Of a DNA stretch of 64,000 nucleotides, positions 22,054 through 33,535 are shown one piece after another. Position 1 is the first letter of the stretch. Each line of letters starts with the position of its first letter. The DNA comes from Takakia lepidozioides. Lineage: Eukaryota; Streptophyta; Takakiopsida; Takakiales; Takakiaceae. The stretch covers positions 30,892,042 through 30,956,041 of the forward strand of contig CM060734.1 in assembly GCA_030704615.1 (NCBI GenBank), in the 5' to 3' direction. The notes below the pieces were generated by a model. It made no database searches. It saw nothing but the letters and a program-made list of their open reading frames with translations, and was not told the DNA's origin. The position numbers and the translations under genes are program-made.

Positions 22054-22719
22054 CTTCCTTCCTCGCGTACGTTGATACCTTGCTATCGCAGACCTTCAGT
22101 GTAAATCGGTTTACTGATGTCTCCAGAACACAGTTGAAAAATAAGCAGAGAATATGGCGGAGGAAGCTCAGACGACGACTGTGCATATTCTGTTATTCCT
22201 TCCAGATATGCAGCCGTCCATTTTAATTACTTTTCTTGTGGGCCCAGTGGTCAGAGTATCCCTAGGAGCAATGTCGGCAGCTGTTAAACCGTTAATCAGA
22301 ACCTCATCAATAAACACAATAACAAGCCAACTTCCTGGAAGCATGCCACATGATCTGAGGGTGGGATTGCAGATTAAGTAAATGTATCTTTTATACTACT
22401 ACCAATGATCATGCGCACCTGGAAAGTTCAAATGTGAAACGAACGTGGGGTGGCTAACAAGGATGACCGTGTATAATATCCCAAAATTTGTCATCAAACT
22501 TCATTTACATATATTTGTCTAAGACTGTGCGCCAAGATTTCTGGGATTCACTGTTATTTTTAAATATTGAAACCGTTCTAAGAAAGAACACGCCGTTTAT
22601 TTTGGGCGACACACGTCAGACATCGATAACTGAATACGAACAGCTGTACACTGGCATGTGCACTAATAAGGGAACGACTATGTGTAACGGTCATGCGAGA
22701 GGGAATCCGATGCTTCTAG
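22054..22719. promoter_or_regulatory. Divergent promoter region of copy B
   Basis: The counterpart of 12145-12775: non-coding sequence between the oppositely oriented transposase and methylase genes. No TATA box or other motif is convincing. Confidence 0.4.
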
Positions 22720-23339
22720 AGACAAGCAACAACGCACGCAATCCCGCAAGAAATCGGGAGTCACTTCGTTTTTCTACTTTTCGCGCTTAGAGGGAGAGTG
22801 GTAGTCAAGCTGGAGAGGGTTCCTTCTACAATACGAAAGAGAAGAAAGTCTTTTTATTTTACTTCCCTTAGAGAGAGACGCAGAGCAAGAGAGCAAATGA
22901 CGAGGCGTCGTTTGTTGGAGAACACAGGGCCAAGGCAGCAGGTGAACGCGGAGACTGATTCACAAGAGCAGACCGAGACTGAGGCAGCGGCTGTGACACA
23001 GTCGGCGATAACAGTGCGCGTTGGAAACCAGCCTGTGGATGCAGAGATGACTCGCAGGGAAACTGAAGGAGGTGGAAGTACGAGGAACGCTGAACCGGGA
23101 GAAGGTCCAGAAACCCTAGAGCAGACAAAAATTCCAGCAGATGTGAGAGGGAAGAAGAAAGCTGCAGAAGAGGATCCAATTTCAAAACCTAAGAAGGCGC
23201 CAGTAAGTTTTCTCTAACTTACATTTCATTGTTGAAGATCTGCGTAGAGATTGAGTGGAATGTCCCAGAAAGGGATTGTCGCTACCGACCATCACCATGA
23301 AACAACGGTGATTTGCTTTCTACTCCTCTGTTAAGGGTT

Positions 23340-24020
23340 TACAGCACAATGAGTGGGTGACTGACGGTACCGTCATTCACTGTTGTTCAGATCATACAGT
23401 CTGTCTGATTGCCTTTCAAGCAGTCCTTCCTCTTCCATTCTTTAGGAGGAATATGTGATTGAAGTCTACTGAATTGCGAGCGTCGTTAACGCCATTCGAT
23501 TCTCCTCATGAGATTTATGTATCTATGTGTTTGAAGAGAGAGTGAGGGTCGGCATATTCAGTCATAATGTATTGCAATGCATTTTCTTTGTATGAGGTTG
23601 AACAGATAGAGAAGTGGAAAGGCGGTACCGCCAATCAAAGATTTGAAGACCATACTGTAGATTCAGGTAGAGTATCGATTGGAAAGTACTCTCGACATAG
23701 ACAAGAAACCGTGAATGCTTGCGACGGTAATCACAATGGAGTCAATCTGAATAATCTGCACTTATTGTCCGCCCTAAACTATACTGAATGTCGTTGCCGC
23801 CAATCACTTACACATATATGTCATTACACAACACCGATCCGGCAGGTCCTTGTCTTTTGTGATTGTCGTTAACGCCATTCGCTCTCGCTCTCGCTTTTGT
23901 TTTGAATTCGGCAGGATCAGCTTTGCTTGTGTAGATGTTTCTGAATTTGTTTCACACCATTCATTGTGAGTTTTGTCGAGACAGAGTGATGGTCGTTACC
24001 GCCGTTCACTATTTGCACAT
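23340..24020. repeat. Palindromes in intron 1 of the copy B methylase gene
   Basis: Short palindromes recur here, such as TGACGGTACCGTCA near 23360, GGCGGTACCGCC near 23623, and imperfect GTCGTTAACGCC forms near 23485, 23868 and 23992, usually followed by ATTC or AATCAC. They resemble the intron 5 palindromes of the same gene but are more degenerate. Confidence 0.6.
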
Positions 24021-25851
24021 TACTCAGTCAGATTTGAATGGCATCGTGCAGAAAACTTTGAGGTCCAAGCCTACAAGATCAGAGGGGAAAGGATCTGGAG
24101 ATGGGGACGAGTCTGGAAAAGCTCAGAGAATAACGATGAAGCAGATGAATCTGAAGTGCACTACCTTGACAAGGTGAAAGAACTCATGTCATTCCAGAAG
24201 GTAAACTCTCAGGAGGTTATAAGGGACATGCTCGTATTTGGAGGGCGTCTGGACATCCCTCTGTGCCGGATGATATCTATGCCTGTTGTGCGTCCACCTC
24301 TTTCCCATGACATAACAAAATTGGAGAGTGATTTTGTGCATGGATACAGACTTGGTGCACAAGTTTTTTCTGTGTCACTGAGCACATCAGTGTCTCCAGA
24401 GATCAGTGATACCTGGGATGAGTGCTGGAAAGATGCCAATGAGGAGTTCGAGCTGGGCCTCATGATGGGAAAGAACACCCAGCAATTCTGCAACCACATG
24501 TTCTACGTCTGGGATGGCAACCACCGATTGCTGGCATGGATGGGATACATCCAGAAACACCATGCGAAAGACAAAGACAAGCATGTTGCTGTGGAGGCAA
24601 TGGTTTTGAATCCAGGAAACGACATCGCTAGGCTTCTTACAGCTATGCACGACGTGAACAAGTAAGTCATCCTAGAGATTTCATTCCCTCTATAGTGTCT
24701 TGTTAATCCCAAAAAAACAGTGTTAAGGAATGCAATGTTTCCAATGTTTTTGCAGATCGACAGAGAAATCGCATGTGACAACAAGCTTGGTCCACACACT
24801 ATTCCGAATTCAGAGGATTGGTCTGATGAAGCTGGATGATTTTCGGACAGTACTCCCCCCAATATAATCAAGAAGTGCGAAACAGGAAGAGCTGCAGGCA
24901 CTTGGTATTCTTTGACTCGAGAGGCGTTTCTGGAGTACATGTATGCGGTAAGCCCGAGTCTGTACTCAGTTTACTTTTCGAATACATGTTTGTAGTCCCT
25001 TCGGTGCTAATCACTATTTGAATCAATGCAGCAAGAACTGGCAGAGGCAGCTGAGAAGGGAAAATCCGAATATTACCGCACTACACCAGAGGAACTAAGG
25101 ACATCAAAGGGTGTGGAAGCAACAATAAAAAATGAGTTTGAAATGCGAAGAACCAAATTGATGTCCGCCTTCGGAAAGCAGCTTAGAATAGTAGATCCTG
25201 GACTTGGTTCTGAGTTCATTCAGCAGATCAAATCTCACTATGACAAGCATGTGCATCCGGAGATGCAGCAGGAGAAATTGCACCGGCTGGCCATATCCAT
25301 GGTCGACCCACAAACATAAATAAGGTGGTTGGAGATATGGAACTCAGATCAGACAGTAAATGACTTGAATCAGTTCCCAAAGAGCACCATACAGCCTGGC
25401 ACAAAGGTGAAGGAATCAGTGATTTGGTGTTTGATAACTGGCTCCACAAGGCTACATTTTGGAGTCAGGTGTGTATTCAAATAAGCCGTTTTCTTTTCTT
25501 CAATTATGTGATGAGTATCTTACTTGCAATACTGACAAATATACAATTTGCAGCTCGAAAAGCGCGCCGTCATTGTGCTGGATCAGACTTTGAAGAACTT
25601 GAACATTTCGATTGTTTCCCCTCCCCAAATGTCATTGGAGGCATACATAAGGAAGTGGAGAGGTCTCACCTGGAGATATTATTTTTTCCGGGAGTTCCCC
25701 AAAGATGGTAACATTTTACGGTCCAACGACTTTGACAGTTAGGTTGGAGGAGAGTGGGCCATGATGCGAGTTGTGTACAGGTGTGGAAACTCTACTGCAC
25801 TTTTTGGGAAATAATTTGGCTTAATAAGGATTGTAATCATAGATCCAAATT

Positions 25852-26602
25852 GAATGTCGTTGACGACATTCACTTCTTTGTCTGAGTCATTCTTAAGCGA
25901 GAATTTGAATTCGCCTGGATTAGGAGCTTAGGGTGTAATTATAGTGTCCCTGATTAGAATTGATAATGTCCCTTAATGGCGTTGACGACATTCACATCCA
26001 GAGTTGTTGAGAGGTCCTCAGAGTTATGTAAGTTTTTGTAATGTCCATAGAGTTTACAGTGAGGGTTCCTCACTTCAGTTTGCTGAATGTCAATGCAGAC
26101 ATTCAGTTGTTCTGCATTGCTTTTGCCTCTTGCGAGAAATCTTGAGGCTTGATTAGCTGTGTTATCAGAGATCCAAAGTGAATGTCGTTGACGACATTCA
26201 CTTCTATGTCTGTGTCATTCACCAGCGACAATTTGAATTTACATGGATTGGGAGCTAAGGGTGTATTAATTGGTTCCTTGTTCGTAATTTTGTGAATGGC
26301 GTTGACGCCATTCACATCCAGTGTTATTATGAGGTCCTCAGTGTTATGTTCGTTATGAATGTCCATTGAGTTTTTGGGGAGGGTTCCTTACTCGAGTTTC
26401 TGATTTCCATCCAATGATTTTGCCTCTTTTGAGAAATCAATAGGCTTGATTAGTAGTATATTCACAAATCCAAAGTGAATGTCGTTGACGACATTCACTT
26501 CTATGTCTGTGTCATTCCAAAGCGAGAGTTTGCATTCACGTGGATTAGGGTGTATTCACAATATCATTGAATGGAATGTTTTGAATGGCGTTGACGACAT
26601 TC
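25852..26602. repeat. Palindrome cluster in intron 5 of the copy B methylase gene
   Basis: Seven palindromes start at 25852, 25975, 26083, 26177, 26292, 26474 and 26583. The best (26177-26202 and 26474-26499) have perfect 12-base arms, AGTGAATGTCGT and ACGACATTCACT, around a TG centre; 26292-26315 has 11-base arms. They are embedded in about 2.5 copies of a roughly 300-bp tandem unit, each with one GTCGTTGACGAC and one GGCGTTGACG-type palindrome. The intron is the same one that holds the cluster in copy A. Confidence 0.9.
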
Positions 26603-29087
26603 ACATCCGGAGCTGTTGCGTGGTCCTGAAAGGTCCTTGGAGCAGTTCTCAAAGCCATTTCATTCCATGTTTTTTTCATTCTGTGCTACTTGCATCTTTC
26701 TCACTTCGCGCTTTGGTGGGTTGGGATTTATCTCCTGTTTAACAGGTACACGAAATATGTGCTTATGGAAGGAAATCACCTGAGCGGTATTCCAGACTAT
26801 CTTAACATGTGGTCGGACCCTGCAAACGATCCAACCATGTATACTGCAGGGATATTGAAGGACTGGAGTCCTTCTCACTTCAGAGACTGTGGCTGGTACC
26901 TTGACTGCCCACCGGAGCACACAACCTTTCAAGAACAGCATATGAAATATTTGAACAATAATGCTGAGATGCTGGCGCCTCTGACTGACGAAGAGTACCA
27001 AAGAAACATAGCAACATTGGCTGCCAAGGAGCCTGATGCTCAGGGAACGCTGCAGAAGGGAAAGAAGGCGGGCCGCAAACCAAAAGACAAGGCTCTTGAT
27101 GTCATAGCCATCTCACCAGCAAAGCCAAAGGACAAAGACAAGTCCAAAGAGAAGGAAAATGACAAGGGGAAGGAGAAAGAAAAGGAGATGGAGAGTGGGC
27201 AGGACTTCACTGCTGGAAGATATACCCGCACAGTTCAGTGCGTGTTCGATGCCAAGCCACACCCTTCCCGTTCTGATTTGGCAGGAGAGATTAAAATTGT
27301 CAATGAGGGTTGGCTGTCGACGATGCAGAGTCGAAAGAGAGGATACACTGGGGTGCCTTCGCCTACCTGGGACAATATAATCTCATTCCTCAATCTGGTG
27401 AGAATTCCAGTTTTTTTTTTTTTTCTCTGAAAGTTTCATTGGCAGTATTTCAGTCTGGTTATTTGAAAACATTCTTTCCATCGTTCTTAAAAAAAACATG
27501 TCTGTTGCAGGTGAGCACAGGTCCCACCTTCATGTGCGGTGTGCAGAAAACATATGCGGCTGACATTGTCATTCTCGACATCCCGGATGGCCAGGCTGTG
27601 CCAGAAGTTCTTCCAAAGGGCAAGACGCCAGGCTGGAACAAATTCGAGGACAACTATTGGAGTTGGGTGTTCGTGTTCTGTAATAATTTCCTCTCTGATG
27701 CAGAGACACTTCTGCTTTTTCAGTCATGTGACAAAGATAGTCGTCGGGCATTGGCATCATACCTGAAGTCTTCAGGGTTTGAAGTTTTGCGCACATGGAA
27801 TTGTGTGAACAGCCTCTACCTTGTGAAAGGGGGTTTCCCTGGTCAGCTGGTATGCCGTCTCCCTTCTGCTTGTGCTTTCATGATGATTTTCAATGTTCTC
27901 TGCAGCTCCACTCTAGAAGAATCTGTCATGATCGACACCGATCATCACCGATTCGTGATAAAAATGATTGTTTTGTGCCTGAGTTCTGAATAGCGGATGT
28001 ACACACTTCCACTATAGATTGTGTTTACCACACTAACCTACTATCTTTGGCAGACGAGGATGTTCGAGGCAATCTGCCTGCGGAGGATTCGCACCTCAAA
28101 GACACCATCCTCTATCCGCAGCTTTGAGATTTCTGACCAGGGTTGTTTCGTCAACCCCCCCTATGAGCCGCATGTCGATGACATTTTGTACAACTTCATG
28201 CAGTCCAGTCAGACTCTGAAGAGACCAGATGGCACTCCCTGGAGAGGTGCAAAGGAAAAATCCCCAGCGTTCATGCAAATACTGCTGGAGTTATGCAGCC
28301 ACCACTCTGCACGGGTGGTCGATCTTTCTGTGTCCACAGGTTCGTTCTCTCCCTTTTGAATTGATTTTCTTTCACCAGTTCCATCTGCTTAAATCCCCCC
28401 CACCGAACTGTTCATGTCCTCTTGTCTGGTGCAGGAGCAACTTACCATGCATGTAAGGCAGGCGGAAGAAGCCTTTTTGGCATGGAGGGTGATTCTGACC
28501 TCTACAACACATTGCTCCTCCCCCCTTTGTCTGGCTCCACTTCAGGCACACAGACTGATCGGATTCAAATTCGAAATGATGACGATCCCGAAGATAAGCA
28601 GGTCGACAACGACTTTTCATATGAGTAAGTGCTAAACCCACTTTGGGAGTCATACTCAATTTCTCAATAACATCAAAGTTACAGTAATAACTTTTTCAGG
28701 CTGTCTTTCAGGAAAGGCAGCGGTGGATCTTCAGGAGATACAATCATTTGTGGCGAGTCTGTTTTCGACAACCCCCTTTCCAATTTTCTGCTTCTTGATT
28801 ATGCCGAAGCAATGACACTTCACACGGCCGAGTCCCTATCCCCTGAATTTAAACTGCCCGGCCGTAGGTGTAGCCAGCGTAGATCCGGAGTTCTTAAATA
28901 CTTAGACTTAGATGCAGATGAAGCGGGGATACATTGTACTGACTCTGAGTCAGACTGAACTATGTTCTTTTAATATTCTGTTTCATCCTCTTTGGAAAAC
29001 GTTGAATCCCCTTCCTCCACCGTAGTTGTTCCTTTGGAAAGAAAAATAATCAAAGAATCAACTACCATTTAAATTGCAATATGTATG

Positions 29088-29448
29088 AATCCATCTCACA
29101 AACCTCCCTCACTCTTGTCATATCCATTGTGCTTTCATCTACAGTGTATTCATGCGTACTCCATTCATGAATGTTTTCCTTTGTTCAACATCCATTGTAC
29201 ATTCATCCTCTGTACTCTTTAATCCACCCCACAAACCTTCCACACTCATGTCATATACGTTGTGCATTCGTCTAAAGTTTTAGTCATGCATCTTCGTGTC
29301 ATGAATGTTTTTCATTGCTCAACATCCATTATACATTCATCCATTTGACTCTTATCCATCCCTCATTCATCCATCTACATTCATTTTTCACACTCATCCA
29401 TCTGTTTATCATCCAACTGTACATTCATCCATCCTTTATTCATCTGTT
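29088..29448. repeat. CATC/ATTCAT-rich degenerate tandem repeat
   Basis: Two roughly 138-bp units (about 29100-29210 and 29240-29345), each running from a CACTC-TGTCATAT start to CAACATCCATT-TACATTCATCC, are followed by short CATCCAT/ACATTCAT repeats. It lies downstream of the copy B methylase gene, inside the element edge. Confidence 0.65.
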
Positions 29449-29569
29449 GCTTTCAGGTGGGAATGACCACTGCCTTTTATTATGACGTCCAGCTTGTTTC
29501 CGCGTTAAAGGGTGCCAATCCGCGGGAATACACTCCACTTCTTCCTGGGCGTGTGGTGACACGGTCTTC

Positions 29570-29690
29570 AAGTGTGATGACGTGGAGTGAGCCCCGTGAT
29601 GTGGCATTGGCGCAAGGTGACGTGGCGTGAGCGCAGTTGTGCTCACGCGCTCACGTGACCAGGCTCACGCCGAGGCATCCCCCCCAAGCG
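29570..29690. repeat. Right terminal repeat of copy B
   Basis: GACGTGG and GTGAGC motifs, then ACGTGGCGTGAGCG, GCTCACGCGCTCACG, CCAGGCTCACGC and GGCATCCCCC. It matches the junction at 19035-19120 in the same orientation and marks the right edge of copy B. Confidence 0.65.
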
Positions 29691-30173
29691 AGGGAGTCCA
29701 CAATACCGCTTTTGGCACGGGCACGTGAGGATGCTATATGAGGCAGGGCAACTGAAATTTACAGATTTTGAAACAAGGAAGGGTTATCAAGATGAAAGGC
29801 CTAAAAACCGGAAAACAGGTGCACCTGGTGCTTTGAATAGTATCTGTTGCAAAGATTGTGTGTCATCCAGATAGAGAGACAGAATGTACTCATAAGACGT
29901 TGTTTGTTGTAGCTTTGTGGCCATTGACCCAGCTAGAGAGACTTTATGCACTCACAAAGGTAGTCTATAACTGTGTACTCCTTGATTGGTTTTGGTCTAT
30001 ATGGCAAGTTCTGAAACCAGCCCCCCCAAGCCAGTGACAATATGTGAGCTGGTGATAGTTTGGTTCAGCCCTCACAAGTATAATGACAACTTACACATCA
30101 TTGCAAAGGATGAAACACGCAAGTAACATCCAAAATATCTAGAAACCCAAAGTTACTATAAGGGGATTGGGTC

Positions 30174-30387
30174 ATATTGCAATGGCCAAGAACGAGAGGA
30201 CTTTCTCCTGCCACATCCTCCAGGCCTTTTCCTTGGCTGGAGTCACTTTGGCTTGGTCTCCAACAACAGCTGCTGATTGGCTTGGTAAAATTGCTGGTTG
30301 ACTGACTGATTCTAGGTTGTCAAGAGGCAGGTTGAGATCTGTTGCGTGCCTCAGGATGTCCCCTAGTATCTCAGTGCTATGTCGTGT
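30174..30387 (-). CDS. Possible terminal exon of an unknown gene
   Basis: On the minus strand a good acceptor (GGTTTGCAG) is followed by about 70 open codons ending in TGA at 30174-30176. The product includes VTRHSTEILGDILRHATD and WRMWQEKVLSFLA, helical in character. I do not recognise the family and cannot place upstream exons with confidence. It could be a captured gene fragment or chance. Confidence 0.3.
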
Positions 30388-31990
30388 CACTAGCCACTGC
30401 AAACCAAAACCTTACTCAATGACTTGTATTGGACCCAAACTTTCACTAAAAGCTCAAAAGGCTCTGAGCTGTATGTGTGATGAAAGATACAGTCCATGAC
30501 ATGTTATTTCAAGCAACATTCCATCCACAACGATCAACAACATGTCATGTCATGGGTACTGATACGCCCTGAGTACTGCCCCACTAGTCACACAAGACGA
30601 AGCATTTTAGCTACGAGGCACTTAATTACAGGAACAAGAATGCACCAGCATGGATATGCTCCACATTCGCTTCTGCTCTCTAAGGGCACAAAGCTCAACA
30701 GCCATGTGCTTGCTCAAACAAACGCCCTCCTTTGCATTTGCGCCAAAGTGTTTGGACAGACTCTCCAGTCAAAAATATGGTCCAAAGTGACAGACCAGTT
30801 AGGTGCAGACTGCTAATAGACCCGAAAAGCAAGCTCGCAAGTACTAAGAAACTTCCACTGAGACTGTGCAGAGATGAGTATCATAAACCATGAAGTGAGG
30901 AAATTCTTCAGTTCTGAAAATCCACTTCTTCCCCTCTCCATGACCATACCAAAGAAAGCCACCCCAAAATCAACGGCAGCAAAGGACATAGCAAAGGACA
31001 TCATACAGTTCGTGCCAAGCTGTCCATCAAGCTCAAGCACGCATGAACATCATCATCCCTTCCCCGCACTGCAAGTCCCGGTTATTTTCGAGCATTTCGG
31101 GCATTTCGGGCAAGGTCCAAGAAATTGACGTTGATGACGTGGCTACGAAACGTGGCGACGATGACGTGGTGACGATGACATGTCTACGATTATGTGGCAC
31201 TATGGCACCCTATTGCTGCTCTATGCTAAACTAGCTTCCGACCTTCAGTCGTCGCTAGAACTAGGGCTTCGCGTTGCTCCGCACTACTAGCGACGAATTC
31301 TGAGAACTATGTTCAATTTGCACAAGAAGGGCGGGGTCATCCGCGGGGTGTTACGTACACACATCCCGTGTTTCATTGTTTGGTACAAGAAGAATGACGG
31401 AGTGGAATGACGGAGTGTTGCCGAAGCTATCATGTCACGTCTCGGCATTTCATTGTTTGATGCAGATAAAATTATTCTTTCATGGAGGCTTTGTTTGAAC
31501 ATACCACATATTTACTACCATAGGTTCCCAATGATGTGTTCAATGTGACTTTTATGACGGAATAGTTATTTTTTATTTTAAGGGAAACACCTGGGAGCTA
31601 CAGCTCACAAATCATGCCCCTTGATAGTGAGATATGTCAGATCTAGTGGGAGTTGGCCAAGTGCCTTGTGAGGGCCAGCAATTGGGCTGTCAACCAGGTG
31701 TGGGGTCGTCTTTGATATCTGTTTGAATGTCCAATTTTCAGACGTAATACATGTGTTGAAGAGAATGTTGTTTTCACAGATCGCAAATCTTCTAGCTGTC
31801 ATTGCTGTTGGCACAAATAAAAAATGCAAGTCATCCATCCTTTCACCAGCAATTCCAGTCACCAGCAATTCGTGGTTAGAAGCAAACCACGAAAACTGTG
31901 GTAACACAGTTTTCCCCAAGGATGCACTGGGATGTCATCCTCACTACCTGATTTGGATATCTGCAATCTATGTCTGAAGGGAATTTTGCT
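30388..31990. other. Sparse region without a recognised gene
   Basis: Several open frames of 60-110 codons overlap on both strands (for example 30813-31040 minus and 30874-31128 plus), none with a known motif. Around 31130-31200 repeated GATGACGTGG-type words recall the edges of the A/B transposon family, so this may be a decayed element. Confidence 0.3.
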
Positions 31991-31998
31991 CTGACAGA

Positions 31999-32153
31999 GA
32001 CAAGCAGAGCAACTGGTAAGAGCAAGTGAGGCATTACAAAAAGTGAAAGAGGTTTTGCAGCAGGGACTTCCAAGGGTCATGTGGACCGTAGATATCAAGG
32101 AGGCTGCCATATCACTCGGGCAGATTAGTGATGATGTTTCTGCATCGGCAAGT
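31999..32153 (+). CDS. Possible internal exon, helical product
   Basis: An acceptor-like TTTGCTCTGACAG precedes an open stretch coding RQAEQLVRASEALQKVKEV and then VMWTVDIKEAAISLGQISDD, ending at a possible GTAAAT donor. A second open piece (VYHAGGENGERVKEMG) follows at about 32254-32320 after CCTTTCAAG. The composition looks protein-coding, but I do not recognise it. The copia element begins straight after. Confidence 0.3.
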
Positions 32154-32325
32154 AAATGGTGTTTCTATCTTTTGTGAGACTTCATTCAACAATATAGCAT
32201 ATATGTGATGAAGAATGTATTATGTTGTTGTATTATGCTACGTCCCTTTCAAGGTATATCATGCGGGAGGTGAAAATGGGGAGCGGGTAAAGGAAATGGG
32301 AATCTACTTCACGGACTTGATAATG

Positions 32326-33506
32326 GATGACACCTCATGCAACTCTTACACCTAGACTGACCCCACCAACGTCCGGGGAGAACCGGCAGCCAGTTACATG
32401 CTAGCCGACTAAATTCCAGAATTTCCGAATGAAATATGAAACCTCAGGAAATGGATCCGAGGGGGAAAATGGCCGAAGCGGAAATCAACCGGGTGCCCTA
32501 CTTTTAGGAAGGATATTTGCCTTTCCATTTCATTACAGACAGGAAATCTGCCTTAGTTGGCAAGGCCTGGACGGATTCCGGCCCTTTTTATATTACAAAA
32601 AACGGAAATGGCCGTCGAAGTCTGCCACATGGCAGAATTCCAACGTGCTAGGCCGGGTTACATCCGAGGAAGGGCGTTTACGTTAAAAAATATTGAACTC
32701 AAGAGGGCGGCCCACGGGCAAACCTTACTAAGTCTGGACGTTGCTCTCGCAGCCCCAGCCCCACGCCTGCTTGCACTCGTTGCCTGCTATCACAGCTCAC
32801 CTGTCCACGCGGGTTCAATTCTTGACCTCCATGTGGTTTGAAGGCATTGACAGGTCCAACTTCTATAAGGATACAATGTTCTTCACTTGTTTGAATTGCT
32901 TAAAACTGGTTGTGATTATTTCTTATTATTATTATTTACTTATTGTTGTGCATTTGACACTTGTGTTGTCAACCAGTTGATATTTATAAGGGCCGGATTT
33001 ATAGCTGAACACAAAATAAATCATTAGGAATATTACCGGTTGTAAAGAATTTATCCCGGAAATTGACCGGGTATAGTTACCACTAAGGGGCAGCAACCGA
33101 CTGCCCAACCCACTTAGCCGATTGCTGCTGGGAATGAGCGGCTACTGGCTGGTTCAACTGAAATTATTTCCCGGACGCTGGACCCCACACACAGCTTTGC
33201 AAGCTGCCAGAACATATATTAAACCGTAAATTAGCAAGGGTTACAAGTTACCACTCGTATACCAAACCCTCGGTACAGAGCATACTCAACTCTTGCTACA
33301 CACAGATAGCAGTACACACTACTGCTACATAACACACTCAGAGGTGCGAGAGACAGTCCTATTGTATGTAACAGGTGTTCCTGGCGGGAACTTCATGCAT
33401 GATTGCTTGCTAGAAACTAACAGACTAACGATTCATTCTCCTACGGCTAGTTCCACGTGGTTCGAGTTACACAGTGCTGATATTGCACTGTGATGACTCA
33501 AAACCA
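32326..33506 (-). repeat. Copia 3' LTR, split by a hAT element
   Basis: The LTR consists of 32326-32366 and 33181-33506, separated by the hAT insertion. From CACACAGCTTTGC to CACAGTGCT it matches 37596-37947 closely. On the minus strand it begins TGGTTTTGAG straight after the tract AAGTGGGAGAAC. Compared with the right LTR it lacks about 15 bases after TGGATGACAC. Confidence 0.82.
32367..33180. mobile_element. Non-autonomous hAT-type DNA transposon, 814 bp
   Basis: The insert starts CAACGTCCGGGGA and ends in the reverse complement of CAGCGTCCGGGAA, giving terminal inverted repeats of the CA(A/G)CGTCCGGG kind. It is flanked by a perfect 8-bp duplication GACCCCAC (32359-32366 and 33181-33188). 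An 8-bp duplication with CA-starting inverted repeats is the signature of the hAT superfamily. There is no transposase frame, so it depends on an enzyme supplied elsewhere. Removing it restores a continuous copia LTR. Confidence 0.92.
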
Positions 33507-33535
33507 GTTCTCCCACTTCGCCACAGTGCGTTACT

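Larger units (their letters stand above)
22720..28958 (+). pseudogene. Copy B ParB-like/DNA methyltransferase fusion gene, ten exons
   Basis: Exons: about 22720-23202, 24052-24661, 24756-24947, 25032-25468, 25554-25780, 26746-27397, 27511-27849, 28054-28339, 28435-28624, 28700-28958, all with GT-AG borders at the same positions as copy A. The ParB-like part reads IPLCRMISMPVVRP and FYVWDGNHRLLAW. A long Lys/Glu linker (about 27060-27190) precedes the methylase half, which has DIVILDIPDG (motif IV position), EKSPAFMQILLE, VVDLSVSTGATYHACKAG and RSLFGMEGD. An exon 10 tail ends in TDSESD. Damage: a 1-base shift near 24858, TAA at 25317, a 2-base shift near 25425 and TAG at 25740 where A has Gln. 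The catalytic half is intact. The start codon is not visible. Confidence 0.74.

Noticed and set aside
25852-26602. Spaced palindromes in the copy B intron as a CRISPR array
   Set aside because: The sequence between palindromes is itself repeated in a unit of about 300 bp and spacing varies from 94 to 182 bp.
7880-29690. Assignment of copies A and B to one named transposon superfamily
   Set aside because: The zinc-binding and SWIM domains fit both Mutator-like and KDZ elements; without target-duplication length or full ends I cannot choose.
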